64,000 bases of DNA, taken from contig NZ_JAUSUG010000001.1 in assembly GCF_030813435.1 (NCBI RefSeq), forward strand, positions 310,001 to 374,000. Reading direction: 5' to 3'. The translations under genes and the position numbers were made by a program. The notes beneath the pieces were generated by a model. It did no database searches and was not told the origin of the DNA. It saw only the letters and a program-made list of their open reading frames with translations. The DNA comes from Evansella vedderi. Lineage in GTDB: Bacteria > Bacillota > Bacilli > Bacillales > Salisediminibacteriaceae. Within the stretch, counting starts at the first letter, position 1, and every line of letters begins with the position of its first letter. Shown in pieces: positions 1 through 9,146 of the stretch.

Positions 1-1104
1 AGTAAAAAGCTTTTTATATGCAGGTGGAAACAGCAATAAAACGACATAGTTGTTTAGCTTTGTGATGACAATTTTAAAGCCTTTATCTTCAAAAAAAGAA
101 CGCGCTATCATAACATTACTAATGTAATAGGAGTTGGTGGTGTCGTCCTTAACGTCGTTAATTTCACTAATGACAGTTAAGAATTGATTCGGTATGCTGC
201 TACCAATAGAGCTATGTAGATGTTCCCGTACTTCCTCTTCCTTGGTCGATCCCGTCAGCCATTGCTGTACCCATGCCCCTTCCTTATGGCTCTTTTGCTC
301 TTCGTAGTACATGGATCGCATGATCTCTTGAGCGATTGCCGTTGCACCCCGATCAATAGCGAGAATTTCAAATTCGGTTAATTCAATTGATTGTCTTGGT
401 CGAATGACTAGATGGGCGAAGGTCTGACCAAGAAAGTAAATTGGTCTCACAGCCCCTTCTGGAAATGCTTCAATGAAGATTTCTTTATCCTTTCTCCACT
501 GATTAGCATACTTTTCCCTTATTTCATGTGATAAGGAAGGAACAAATATAGCTTCTCCTTGCTTTGGAAATAGCATCACATCTAAATTGGTAAAACGATG
601 AAAGTCTTGCAGTAGGTTGATAAGGCCTTTTCCTGATAATAAAGAATTGTTAAGGAACTCAGATAATTTCTCTAGCTTTGAAACCATTTGGTGGTGTTCG
701 TTAAGAAACATAGCGTGAAGCTCCTGTGTGATATCAATATAACGAACTTCCTTGTGAAATAATATGAGCGGAAAGTGATGATCTTTCGCTAATTGTACCA
801 TGGCATCTGGCAGTTTCTTGTTTTTAAAATTTAAAAGTTCTACTACTAATCCGGAAACGTCTTTTTCAATAAGCTGTTGCAAGAAAGTTAGGCAAGCTTC
901 TTCACTCTCCTGCCACACTACTCCTGTTGATAAGATCAGCTCATTGCCATTTAATAATTGTTTTACGTTAGTCACTTCCATAATATGTACCCAAGTTACA
1001 GTTCGCTCTAATGCTTCTTTATCTCCAATCACAACAGCCTTTTCAAAAAATGGAAGCTCCACGATATCCTTTACTAAAAAACGTTGTAATACTGGTTTAG
1101 ACAA
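1..1104 (-). CDS. PucR-family transcriptional regulator (C-terminus off the left edge)
   Basis: The minus strand is open from here through the window edge, giving about 367 residues with no stop. The N-terminal ~130 residues match the PucR ligand domain pattern (VKDIVELPFFEKA at the start, then NGNELILSTG). The helix-turn-helix expected at the C-terminus is outside the window. The preferred start is TTG at 1104, which has AGGAG eight bases upstream; an in-frame ATG at 1113 lies directly on that AGGAG and is less likely. The gene is divergent from an aminotransferase and ald, so it probably controls them, sensing an amino acid or related nitrogen compound. That assignment is inference from position. 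Confidence 0.85.
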   Translation of the reverse strand, partial: MSKPVLQRFLVKDIVELPFFEKAVVIGDKEALERTVTWVHIMEVTNVKQLLNGNELILSTGVVWQESEEACLTFLQQLIEKDVSGLVVELLNFKNKKLPDAMVQLAKDHHFPLILFHKEVRYIDITQELHAMFLNEHHQMVSKLEKLSEFLNNSLLSGKGLINLLQDFHRFTNLDVMLFPKQGEAIFVPSLSHEIREKYANQWRKDKEIFIEAFPEGAVRPIYFLGQTFAHLVIRPRQSIELTEFEILAIDRGATAIAQEIMRSMYYEEQKSHKEGAWVQQWLTGSTKEEEVREHLHSSIGSSIPNQFLTVISEINDVKDDTTNSYYISNVMIARSFFEDKGFKIVITKLNNYVVLLLFPPAYKKLFT

Positions 1105-1354
1105 AGTGACCATCTCCTAGCTAATAAATTGATGAAATGGGTGAAAGGTAATAGGAACGTTGGTAAAAGAATCTTTATTTTTATTTTACACTCTGTCTAA
1201 TGAATAGAGTAGTAATTTTAGAGATAATAATGTCAAGGAAATATTTAGTAAGAAAATTTAAACCGTTTTTTATAGGGGAGTTTTTGGAAAGGAAATGATT
1301 TTTCTAAAAAAAAAGAATGAGACTACATATTTGTTCGAAAAGGGAGGAATTGTT

Positions 1355-2728
1355 ATGGCACAGGAAATTAATCAGTACGAAGGAGTTAAACAAAAGGATG
1401 AACAGTACATCTGGCATGCAATGAAACCTTATAACCCCGGAGGAACGATAGTTGTTACGAAAGGGGAGGGAGCTTGGATTACGGATGTCGATGGAAATAA
1501 ATATTTAGATGGAATGTCAGGATTATGGTGTGTGAACATCGGGTATGGGCGGACGGAATTAGCCGAAGTAGCTTACGAGCAAATAAAGGAGTTAGCTTAC
1601 TATCCATTGTCACAAAGTCATATCGCTGCAGTTAAATTAGGGGAAAAGCTGAATGAAATGCTTGACGATGAGTATGTGATCTTCTTTTCTAACAGTGGTT
1701 CAGAAGCAAATGAAACGGCGTTTAAAATTGCTCGTCAATATCACAAACAAAACGGGGAACACCAGAGATATAAATTTGTTTCAAGATACCGTGCTTATCA
1801 TGGAAATACGATGGGAGCCCTTGCTGCCACTGGTCAAGCACAGCGAAAGTATAAGTATGAACCGTTAGCTCCTGGCTTTGTTCATGTCGCTCCACCAGAC
1901 AGCTATCGTTCAAATGATAAACAGGATGGTAAGCCGCATGAATTGGAATCGGTTCAAGCGCTGGATCGTACGATGATATGGGAATTAGGGGAAACGATTG
2001 CAGGTGTAATTATGGAACCGATCATTACTGGCGGAGGTATCCTGATGCCGCCGGATAATTATTTAAAAGGGGTAAAGGAAGTCTGTGAAAAGAACGGTGC
2101 ACTTCTCATTGTAGATGAAGTAATTTGTGGTTTTGGCCGAACAGGAAAACTGTTCGGGTTTATGAATTATAACGTGAAACCAGACATTATTACGATGGCC
2201 AAAGGCTTGACAAGTGGTTACTTGCCCCTTTCCGCAACAGCGGTGCGAAGAGAAATTTACGAAGCATTTAAAGGTACGGAGGAATATGATTATTTCCGTC
2301 ATGTAAACACGTTCGGAGGGACTCCTGCTGCTTGTGCATTAGCATTAAAAAACATAGAAATTATGGAAAAAGAAAATCTTACGGAACGTTCCTTCCAATT
2401 AGGCGAGCAGTTGAAATGTGAGTTAAATATGCTCCTAGAGGATCACCCGTATGTAGGCGATGTTCGAGGAAAAGGACTCCTTGTCGGCATTGAGCTTGTG
2501 AAAAATAAAGATACAAAGGAACCAATAAATGTAAATGTTGTGAATCAAGTCATTGCCAATTGTAAGAAAAATGGCTTGATTATTGGTAAAAATGGTGCAA
2601 CGGTAGCGGGCTTCAATAATGTATTAACTCTAGCGCCGCCATTAAATCTTACGGATGATGATCTTACTTTTATTGTTAGAACTCTTACGGATGCTTTGTA
2701 TGAAGTAGCGGGGATTGGTAAGAAGTAA
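1355..2728 (+). CDS. Class III PLP-dependent omega-amino acid:pyruvate-type aminotransferase
   Basis: This 457-residue fold-type I aminotransferase would transfer an amino group from an omega-amino acid, amine or taurine-like donor to a keto acid, in the cytoplasm. The GSEANE motif (115-120), the cofactor Asp in VDEVICGFGRTG (D254) and the PLP lysine in MAKGLTSG (K283) are all present, and the length is normal for class III. The start is the ATG behind AGGGAGGA; a longer reading from 1295 has no such site. It sits 76 bp ahead of alanine dehydrogenase, so pyruvate is a likely acceptor, with Ald recycling alanine. The donor (taurine, beta-alanine or another) cannot be read from the sequence. 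Confidence 0.88.
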   Translation: MAQEINQYEGVKQKDEQYIWHAMKPYNPGGTIVVTKGEGAWITDVDGNKYLDGMSGLWCVNIGYGRTELAEVAYEQIKELAYYPLSQSHIAAVKLGEKLNEMLDDEYVIFFSNSGSEANETAFKIARQYHKQNGEHQRYKFVSRYRAYHGNTMGALAATGQAQRKYKYEPLAPGFVHVAPPDSYRSNDKQDGKPHELESVQALDRTMIWELGETIAGVIMEPIITGGGILMPPDNYLKGVKEVCEKNGALLIVDEVICGFGRTGKLFGFMNYNVKPDIITMAKGLTSGYLPLSATAVRREIYEAFKGTEEYDYFRHVNTFGGTPAACALALKNIEIMEKENLTERSFQLGEQLKCELNMLLEDHPYVGDVRGKGLLVGIELVKNKDTKEPINVNVVNQVIANCKKNGLIIGKNGATVAGFNNVLTLAPPLNLTDDDLTFIVRTLTDALYEVAGIGKK

Positions 2729-2804
2729 TAAAACTCTTTTTCGGTTAGTATGAGGAAGGTTAGAGGAAGTTAGGTTAATTATATTGTAAATTTGGAGGTG
2801 TACT

Positions 2805-3935
2805 ATGCGTATTGGCATACCAAAGGAAATTAAAAACAACGAAAGTCGAGTGGCACTGACTCCATCGGGGGCATTAAATCTTATTCAAGCAGGACATGAA
2901 GTTTTTTTAGAAACAAGAGCAGGGGAAAAATCAGGATTTGATGATGAACTATATCGTGGAGTAGGAGTTACCATTGTTACCTCAGCAGCGGAAGCTTGGG
3001 AATGTGAAATGGTAATGAAAGTAAAAGAGCCGCAAAGGGTGGAATTTGACTATTTTCACGAAGGGTTGATTATATTTACTTATCTACATCTCGCAGCGGA
3101 ACCGGAACTAACAAAAGCATTAATGGATAAAAAAGTTATTGCCATCGCTTATGAAACTGTTCAATTAGCTGATAATTCCTTGCCGCTTTTAACACCGATG
3201 AGCGAGGTTGCCGGAAGAATGGCGACACAAGTTGGTGCGCAGCAGTTGGAAAAAAGTAAAGGTGGAAAAGGGATTTTACTTGGTGGGGTTCCAGGGGTTA
3301 AACGAGGTAAGGTAACTATTATCGGTGGTGGTATCGTAGGAACGAATGCCGCCAAGGTTGCAATTGGGCTTGGTGCTGACGTGCAAATTCTCGATGTCAA
3401 TGCGAATAGGTTGAGAGAGCTAGATGATATTTTTGGAACATCTATTCAAACTATTATGTCGAATCCTCACTCAATCAGAAAAGCATGTCAGGAATCAGAT
3501 CTTGTAATTGGTGCAGTACTTATCCCAGGGGCAAAAGCACCTAAGCTAGTAGATGAAAAAACAGTTGCCCTTATGGAAGAGGGGGCTGTTATTGTTGATG
3601 TTGCGATTGATCAAGGGGGTATTTTCGAAACGGTTGACCGAGTGACGACGCATGCGAATCCAACCTACGTGAAGCATGGTATAGTCCACTATGCTGTTGG
3701 AAATATGCCAGGTGCAGTCCCCCGTACCTCAACCATCGCATTAACAAACGTCACTGTTCCTTATGCTTTACAAATTGCAAACAAAGGATATGAAAGGGCC
3801 TTTGCTGAAAACCCAGCACTTTTAAAAGGATTAAATGTTATCGATGGCATCATCACATATAAATCAGTAGCAGAATCTCAAAACCTACCATACACAGCAT
3901 ACGAGGGACTTTCCCCTGTTGCGTTTCAAGGTTAA
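2805..3935 (+). CDS. ald: Alanine dehydrogenase
   Basis: A 376-residue Ald, full length for the Bacillus family. It catalyses L-alanine + NAD + water to pyruvate + ammonium + NADH. The N-terminal [13 protein letters not shown] and the substrate-side motif MKVKEP are typical, and the NAD-binding glycine-rich stretch [12 protein letters not shown] lies near residues 172-183. A clean GGAGG precedes the ATG. The gene follows the aminotransferase and ends before a strong terminator at 4041, so the two probably form one operon. There it would regenerate pyruvate from alanine made by the transaminase and release the nitrogen as ammonium. Confidence 0.97.
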   Translation: MRIGIPKEIKNNESRVALTPSGALNLIQAGHEVFLETRAGEKSGFDDELYRGVGVTIVTSAAEAWECEMVMKVKEPQRVEFDYFHEGLIIFTYLHLAAEPELTKALMDKKVIAIAYETVQLADNSLPLLTPMSEVAGRMATQVGAQQLEKSKGGKGILLGGVPGVKRGKVTIIGGGIVGTNAAKVAIGLGADVQILDVNANRLRELDDIFGTSIQTIMSNPHSIRKACQESDLVIGAVLIPGAKAPKLVDEKTVALMEEGAVIVDVAIDQGGIFETVDRVTTHANPTYVKHGIVHYAVGNMPGAVPRTSTIALTNVTVPYALQIANKGYERAFAENPALLKGLNVIDGIITYKSVAESQNLPYTAYEGLSPVAFQG

Positions 3936-4040
3936 TTCATTGTGCATTAGGGAACAGACCCAATATCGATATATTGTGATAAATAAAGGTTATATTTGTA
4001 AAAATAAAACACTTAATTTTATGGATATGAAGGAAAAGGA

Positions 4041-4079
4041 GTAACGGGGTTTAAATGTGACCCCGTTACCCTTTTTTTA
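4041..4079 (+). terminator. Rho-independent terminator after ald
   Basis: A perfect 9-bp stem (GTAACGGGG at 4041-4049 with CCCCGTTAC at 4061-4069) is followed by a run of T. It ends the aminotransferase-ald unit. Confidence 0.92.
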
Positions 4080-4526
4080 ATTTTTTATTTTTGTTTAACA
4101 AGCAATAATATATTATTTGGCAACAGCAAACCTATTAAAAGGCTCCGATCCCATGAGCTACACATACATTTATATTAAATAAGTTGAAACAAAAATAAGA
4201 AGCTATAAAATTGATCAGTTAACAAGAAAACTAGCTCCATGTTTTACAACAATAAGTTCAATTATATAGCCAGAATGGTATCAATATTTAAGGAAGTGTA
4301 AAAAAATGAAATATTTAAACGAGGATGTGAATTATACTTTGACCAATGCTTGTTTATGCGAGACTGCAGGTTAAGTTGAAGAGGGGAATATATGAGTCTA
4401 GTTATACCCTAAATGTTTTTTTACATAATGAATAAAAAAATACTAAAAGTGTTTTACATAATGTAAATTGTATTGAATATTTAAATAATTTAAAATTATA
4501 TTAATTATAATAATTGATTCTTGTTA
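4080..4526. other. AT-rich intergenic region upstream of the LacI operon
   Basis: No convincing gene is seen here. A 22-codon reading frame with a weak ribosome site lies at 4306-4374 but looks incidental. Two near-identical 15-base stretches ending in TTTACATAATG lie at about 4414-4430 and 4449-4463; the second forms the small palindrome TTTACAT-A-ATGTAAA (4453-4467). The promoter of the downstream operon must lie near 4470-4520, but no hexamer pair stands out in such AT-rich sequence. Confidence 0.5.
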
Positions 4527-4553
4527 GTTTAACGTTTTACTAAAACGTTAAAC
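4527..4553. promoter_or_regulatory. 27-bp perfect palindromic operator, probably for the adjacent LacI-family repressor
   Basis: Two 13-base half sites (GTTTAACGTTTTA and its exact reverse complement) flank a central C, 18 bp before the repressor start codon. The inner AACGTTTT/AAAACGTT pattern is typical of LacI/CcpA-class operators. Position and perfect symmetry suggest autoregulation of the whole operon. Confidence 0.85.
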
Positions 4554-4571
4554 CAAAAAGAGGGTGTGAAA

Positions 4572-5645
4572 ATGACAATAACTATTAAAGACATTGCTAA
4601 TAAAGCAAATGTCTCAATTACAACAGTTTCGAGAGTATTAAATAATAAAAAAGGAGGTATTGGGGATGAAACTCGTAAAAGAATATTAAAAATAATAGAG
4701 GAACTAGATTATAGTCCAGATTCAATTGCAAGAAGTATGAAGACAAAGAAAACAAAATCAATAGGACTAATAATTCCAGACATACGTAACCCGTATTTTC
4801 CTGAGTTAGTAAGAGGAGTGGAAGAAGTTGCAAATAAATGCAAGTATAATGTCTTACTATATAACACCGATGGAAACAAAAATAAAGAATTAGAATCTCT
4901 AAGATTAATAAAAGAAAACAAAGTAGATGGAATTATATTTACAAGTTCAAATCCAGGTACATTCAATGAAAATAATAAATATTTTATTGAAAAAGATAGT
5001 CCAATTATTTTTATAGATAGAGAACCGGAGATTGAAAGTTATAGTGGTTTATTTCTGAACAATGAAAAAGCAGGGTATATTGCAACGAAGCATCTAATCG
5101 ATTTAAATCACAAAAATATAGGTTGTATTACTGGTCCAAAACAGATACAAAATTCACAACAACGTTTAACTGGTTACAAAAAAGCTTTAAATGATGCTGG
5201 AGTAGATGTAAATGAAGACATCATCCTAAACGGGGATTATCAAATGCAAGGGGGATACGAGGCTGCAAAGAGACTAATTGAAAATAAAGCTGTAACTGCT
5301 ATCTTTGCACTAAATGATTTAATGGCTTTTGGGGTATATAAAGCAGCGCAGGAGTTTGATGTGCAAATACCAAAGGAATTATCAGTTGTCGGTTTTGATA
5401 ATCTTAGCTTTAATGAATTGTTAACACCTAAACTTACTACTATCGATCAAAATGTTTCTAATATGGGAAAAGTAGCTGCGAAGTTATTACTTAAGAAATT
5501 AGGTAGTGGTGGAGGAATGCAAAATAAATCTATTTACTTAGATCCTAAATTAATAATTCGTGAAAGTACTACATTCTATAAGATAGCAAGTAGTAGTTTT
5601 AAGTTAAGGAGGAGCAAAAATTTTGAAAAGACAAGTAATATTTGA
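4572..5645 (+). CDS. LacI-family transcriptional repressor (RbsR-like)
   Basis: 357 residues. The N-terminal helix-turn-helix is TIKDIANKANVSITTVSRVLN, the hinge follows, and the periplasmic-binding-type effector domain fills the rest (GLIIPDIRNPYFPELVRGVE, then VDGIIF and FDNLSFNELLTP). ATG 4572 is chosen because GAGG lies eight bases upstream; GTG 4566 is too close to it. The 3' end overlaps the next gene by 23 bp and contains that gene's ribosome site. As first gene of the operon, directly behind a perfect palindrome, it is probably an autoregulated repressor responding to a nucleoside, ribose or a derived compound. Effector identity is inference. Confidence 0.92.
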   Translation: MTITIKDIANKANVSITTVSRVLNNKKGGIGDETRKRILKIIEELDYSPDSIARSMKTKKTKSIGLIIPDIRNPYFPELVRGVEEVANKCKYNVLLYNTDGNKNKELESLRLIKENKVDGIIFTSSNPGTFNENNKYFIEKDSPIIFIDREPEIESYSGLFLNNEKAGYIATKHLIDLNHKNIGCITGPKQIQNSQQRLTGYKKALNDAGVDVNEDIILNGDYQMQGGYEAAKRLIENKAVTAIFALNDLMAFGVYKAAQEFDVQIPKELSVVGFDNLSFNELLTPKLTTIDQNVSNMGKVAAKLLLKKLGSGGGMQNKSIYLDPKLIIRESTTFYKIASSSFKLRRSKNFEKTSNI

Positions 5646-6570
5646 TTGCGATCCTGGTCACGACGATGCAATAGCTTTATTGTTGGCTTTATCTAATGAA
5701 AATCTTGACGTTAAATTAATAACCACAAGTGCGGGTAATCAAACACAGGAGAAAGTATTATTGAACACTAAAAAATTACTTAGTTTTATTGGAGTAATTG
5801 ATATTGAAGTAGCAAGAGGTGCAGAGAAGCCTTTAATACGAGAATTAATAATAGCCGATAACATTCATGGTGAAACTGGTCTGGATGGCTCTGATTTGGG
5901 AACCCCACTTTTTGAAGAAAGCAAACGTTCTGCTTTAGAAGCCATGAGAGAGTTATTATCTGTAACTGAAGACAAATTGACAATCATCGCAACGGGTCCT
6001 TTAACCAATATTGCAATACTTTTATTAGCATATCCTGAATTGAAGGAAAAAATAGATTGTATTTCATTAATGGGTGGAGCCGCATTGGGAGGTAATTGGA
6101 CACCGGCAGCCGAGTTTAATATTTATGTTGATCCAGAGGCTGCAAATATTGTATTTGAGTCTGGAGTTCCAATAATTATGAGTGGATTAGATGTCACAAC
6201 CCAAGCGAGGTTATATAAAGAAGATATAGAAAGAATAAGGAATATCGGAAACAAAACTAGTAACATCATCGCACCATTATTGGACTTTTTTTCGGAGAAT
6301 TCTCCACCGTATTACATGTCAAAGGATGGTTATTTTAAAGGAGCACACATGCATGACCCCTGTGCTGTTGCCTATTTAATTGATCCAACAATTTTTAATG
6401 GTATTACTTGTAATGTTTCTGTTGAGACCTCTGGTAAGCTCACAACAGGTACTACAGTTGTAGATGTAAATCAAAGAACTGGGAAGGTTAAGAATACAGA
6501 AGTTTTGTTTGAAATCGATCGGGAACGTTTTGTAAACATGTTGGTTTCAGCAATTGGTTATTATAAATAA
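5623..6570 (+). CDS. Nucleoside hydrolase (inosine/uridine-preferring family)
   Basis: 315 residues, standard length for the family. It cleaves the N-glycosidic bond of a ribonucleoside to give free base and ribose. The Ca-binding N-terminal motif DCDPGHDDA (residues 8-16) is complete, and the family stretches IATGPLTNIA, MGGA and EFNIYVDPEAA, and the late MHDPCAVAYLIDP, are present. The TTG start at 5623 is supported by AAGGAGGAG about 7 bases upstream and overlaps lacI. The next gene is ribokinase, which would capture the ribose released. Base preference cannot be read from the sequence. Confidence 0.93.
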   Translation: MKRQVIFDCDPGHDDAIALLLALSNENLDVKLITTSAGNQTQEKVLLNTKKLLSFIGVIDIEVARGAEKPLIRELIIADNIHGETGLDGSDLGTPLFEESKRSALEAMRELLSVTEDKLTIIATGPLTNIAILLLAYPELKEKIDCISLMGGAALGGNWTPAAEFNIYVDPEAANIVFESGVPIIMSGLDVTTQARLYKEDIERIRNIGNKTSNIIAPLLDFFSENSPPYYMSKDGYFKGAHMHDPCAVAYLIDPTIFNGITCNVSVETSGKLTTGTTVVDVNQRTGKVKNTEVLFEIDRERFVNMLVSAIGYYK

Positions 6571-6670
6571 TAGAGGAACTAATAAGGTTATAAATTATCA
6601 GATATTAGTATATTTTCAAATGTGTGATGGAACAAAATTAGTTCTGGAATTAATAGGATGGGTGAGTACT

Positions 6671-7588
6671 TTGAACAAAATACTAGTGGTAGGCAGTTTA
6701 AATCTAGACATGGTATTGAAAATTTCTGAGTTTCCAAAAGTTGGAGAGACTATATCATGTAATGAATTTCTAAAAATTAATGGTGGCAAAGGAGCGAATC
6801 AAGCTGTTGCTGCAAGTAAGCTAGGTGCAGACGTTAGTATGATTGGGAAAGTAGGTTTTGGCAGTGAAGGCAGACAAATTCTTAATGGACTTGAAGAGGT
6901 TGGGGTATCGACAGCAGGGATTAATTTCGAGAAAGATGAAAATACCGGATTAGCCTTTATAACGGTAAATAATAATGGAGAAAATAAAATTATTATTTCA
7001 CCAGGAGCCAATTACAAACTAAATTCTTCTGATGTTGATGAACATAAACAATTGATTGAACAGTGTGACTTATTACTTATCCAACTTGAAATCCCTATAG
7101 ATGTAGTTGAATATACAGTCAAGTTAGCCTCGAGATTGGGAAAAAAGGTTATATTGAATCCTGCCCCAATGAAGATGTTTTCGGACCAATTATTAAGTAA
7201 ATTATATACATTAATCATGAATGAAACAGAATTGGAAATAATGTCGGGGGAATCTGCGGCTAATGACAAAGAAATTGAACAAGCCGCTAACAAAATAAAG
7301 AACAAAGGCGTTGAAAAACTAATTATCACCTTAGGCAAAAGAGGATCTTTATTACTCAATAATGAGGAAACTGTTTTCATTCCAGCTTTTAAGGTAAATA
7401 CCGTTGATACGACAGCTGCTGGGGACGCTTTTATTGCTGCTTTCTCCGTCGGTAAGCTAAAAGGTATGGATGACAGAAGTGCCATACAGTTTGCAAGTAA
7501 AACATCAGCAATAGTTGTAACTAAAGTTGGTGCCCAATCCTCATTACCAACATTAGTAGAAGTAGATCAATTTCAAGAAGCATTGTAG
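6671..7588 (+). CDS. rbsK: Ribokinase (PfkB family)
   Basis: 305 residues from the TTG chosen here. It phosphorylates D-ribose to ribose 5-phosphate. The substrate motif GGKGANQA (about 38-45) and the catalytic/ATP motif DTTAAGDAF near residue 250 are intact; Ala in place of the first Gly of TTGAGD is common in Firmicute ribokinases. The open frame extends to 6554, but that leader has no family similarity, so TTG 6671 (or GTG 6662) is preferred. It lies between a nucleoside hydrolase and a sugar-type ABC importer, so its ribose probably comes from imported and hydrolysed nucleosides. Confidence 0.92.
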   Translation: MNKILVVGSLNLDMVLKISEFPKVGETISCNEFLKINGGKGANQAVAASKLGADVSMIGKVGFGSEGRQILNGLEEVGVSTAGINFEKDENTGLAFITVNNNGENKIIISPGANYKLNSSDVDEHKQLIEQCDLLLIQLEIPIDVVEYTVKLASRLGKKVILNPAPMKMFSDQLLSKLYTLIMNETELEIMSGESAANDKEIEQAANKIKNKGVEKLIITLGKRGSLLLNNEETVFIPAFKVNTVDTTAAGDAFIAAFSVGKLKGMDDRSAIQFASKTSAIVVTKVGAQSSLPTLVEVDQFQEAL

Positions 7589-7601
7589 AGGAGGTGTTAC
7601 T

Positions 7602-7631
7602 TTGCGTAAGCATATAAAAGTTTTTTTATAG
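7602..7631 (+). other. Nine-codon mini-ORF with a perfect ribosome site
   Basis: GAGGAGGTG (7588-7596) overlaps the end of rbsK and is ideally spaced to TTG 7602, which opens only nine codons (MRKHIKVFL) before TAG. The peptide start resembles the basic beginning of a lipoprotein signal peptide. It may be a leader peptide or the relic start of a lost gene. Translation is not shown. Confidence 0.4.
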
Positions 7632-7693
7632 GATTCACTTGATGTTGTTAATTAATATTTTTTTTTCAACTAAAAATTAGAGGGGTGTTAAAT

Positions 7694-9025
7694 GTGAAAT
7701 TTAGAATTGTACTTTTGATCTGTATTGGGGTAATGAGTGCCTTTTTGTTTGGCTGCTCAAATAATGCTTCGCAAAATGTAAATAATGATGTTTCTGAGAA
7801 TGAAAACCAAAGCGAAAATCAAAATGACTCTGGTGAGACTCAAACGATAAGTATTTTAGCACATTCTAATTATGATGTGGGCTTAAGCAGTGTTATTGAG
7901 GCCTTTGAAGATGCCAATCCAGATATTGAAGTAAATTTGGAGCTTGCTCCATTTAATGAGTTGATGGAATCAATTGAAATTAGATTATCAGCTCAATCAA
8001 CTGATATAGATCTATTATTTGTCGATGCTCCTCTAGTTGCTAACTATACACTTAAAGGTTATCTAGAACCGTTGGATAGTTATTTAAGCATTGATCCTAA
8101 TGACGTATGGGTAGAATCGGCAGTAAACACAGTAACTTATAACAATGAATTAATGGCCGCCCCACTGAATAATTCAAGTATGGTGTTATTTTATAATAAA
8201 GAATTATTTGATAAAAAAGGGATTCCATACCCTGAACAAGACGATAGAATGACGTGGGAAGAATTAGTAGAAATTGCACTAGAATTAAATGATAGAGAAG
8301 ATGGCGTGCATGGATTTACATTTGACCGTTTAGACCGTGCGTATCAATTGTTACCTTTAGCTGACAGTTTAGGAGCATCCATGTTAAGCGAAGACGGTTT
8401 AACATCAAAGGGTTATACTAACTCTCCTGTGGCAGTTGAAGCATTTACGTTTTATTATAATTTGTTTAATGAATGGAACATAAGTCCAAGAATTAGTGAA
8501 GAAGAATCAATCGATTATTTTACTTCTGGACGAGTGGCAATGTTTCTAGGTCTATCACATAGTTTACCTAGACTGATAGATTCCAATATTGATTTTGGAA
8601 TTACATTACATCCATATTTCGAGGGGGGAGAAATTGCTACCCCTACAGGTTCATGGAGTATAGGTATATCTAAATATTCCGAGCAGAAAGAAGCTTCTGC
8701 AAAGTTTCTAAATTTCTTAACAGTTGGTGATGGCGCGGACATTATGTTTAAAGATGGAGGAATACTTCCAGTTCATTTAGAGTTAATTGATCATATAAAG
8801 AATGATCCATTTTATGATGAGTTCCCACACATTGCAACTCGAATTGCTGCACAAGAGTCAGAGGAAACAGCATCACCACGCCCATTAACTCCAGGCTATT
8901 TAGAATGGGATAGCAACATGAATAGGGCTTTACAAGATATAAAAAATGGAACGGATCCACAGGATGCCCTTGATGCAATTGTGGATGTTATTGACAGATT
9001 GCTAGAAAGATATGAAGGATATTAA
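7694..9025 (+). CDS. ABC transporter extracellular solute-binding lipoprotein (family 1, sugar type)
   Basis: 443 residues. The N-terminus is a lipoprotein signal peptide ending in the lipobox FLFGC, followed by an Asn/Glu-rich linker and a type-1 solute-binding fold (TISILAHSNY, FNELMESIEIRLSAQSTDIDLLFVD, later PTGSWSIGISKYS). GTG 7694 is preferred because GAGGGG lies eight bases upstream. The mature protein would be anchored on the outer face of the membrane and deliver substrate to the two downstream permeases. The neighbours are nucleoside hydrolase and ribokinase, so a nucleoside or ribosyl compound is a reasonable guess for the ligand, although this family usually binds oligosaccharides. 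Confidence 0.9.
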   Translation: MKFRIVLLICIGVMSAFLFGCSNNASQNVNNDVSENENQSENQNDSGETQTISILAHSNYDVGLSSVIEAFEDANPDIEVNLELAPFNELMESIEIRLSAQSTDIDLLFVDAPLVANYTLKGYLEPLDSYLSIDPNDVWVESAVNTVTYNNELMAAPLNNSSMVLFYNKELFDKKGIPYPEQDDRMTWEELVEIALELNDREDGVHGFTFDRLDRAYQLLPLADSLGASMLSEDGLTSKGYTNSPVAVEAFTFYYNLFNEWNISPRISEEESIDYFTSGRVAMFLGLSHSLPRLIDSNIDFGITLHPYFEGGEIATPTGSWSIGISKYSEQKEASAKFLNFLTVGDGADIMFKDGGILPVHLELIDHIKNDPFYDEFPHIATRIAAQESEETASPRPLTPGYLEWDSNMNRALQDIKNGTDPQDALDAIVDVIDRLLERYEGY

Positions 9026-9050
9026 TAACTGATATTGTATTAAGAAATAA

Positions 9051-9087
9051 CCAAATTCCACACCTTTACATGGAGTGTGGAATTTGG
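9051..9087 (+). promoter_or_regulatory. Intercistronic RNA hairpin between binding-protein and permease genes
   Basis: A perfect 13-bp stem (CCAAATTCCACAC and its complement) encloses an 11-base loop. No U-run follows, so it is less likely to be a terminator. Hairpins in this position are known in ABC operons to stabilise the binding-protein mRNA and keep permease levels low; that role is inferred here. Confidence 0.7.
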
Positions 9088-9146
9088 TGAAATTTCTTAA
9101 TAAAGGGAAATATCTCAAAAAAATGCTATTAGGTTTGGGTGATGAG

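Noticed and set aside
800-1120. 106-codon plus-strand frame at the left end
   Set aside because: Antisense to the PucR-type regulator, whose minus-strand frame is open for over 1.1 kb with clear family motifs.
4306-4374. 22-codon frame with a weak ribosome site
   Set aside because: Too short, no recognised motif, no coupling to a neighbour; described only as part of the intergenic region.
7012-7485. 157-codon minus-strand frame
   Set aside because: Antisense shadow of ribokinase without start signals.
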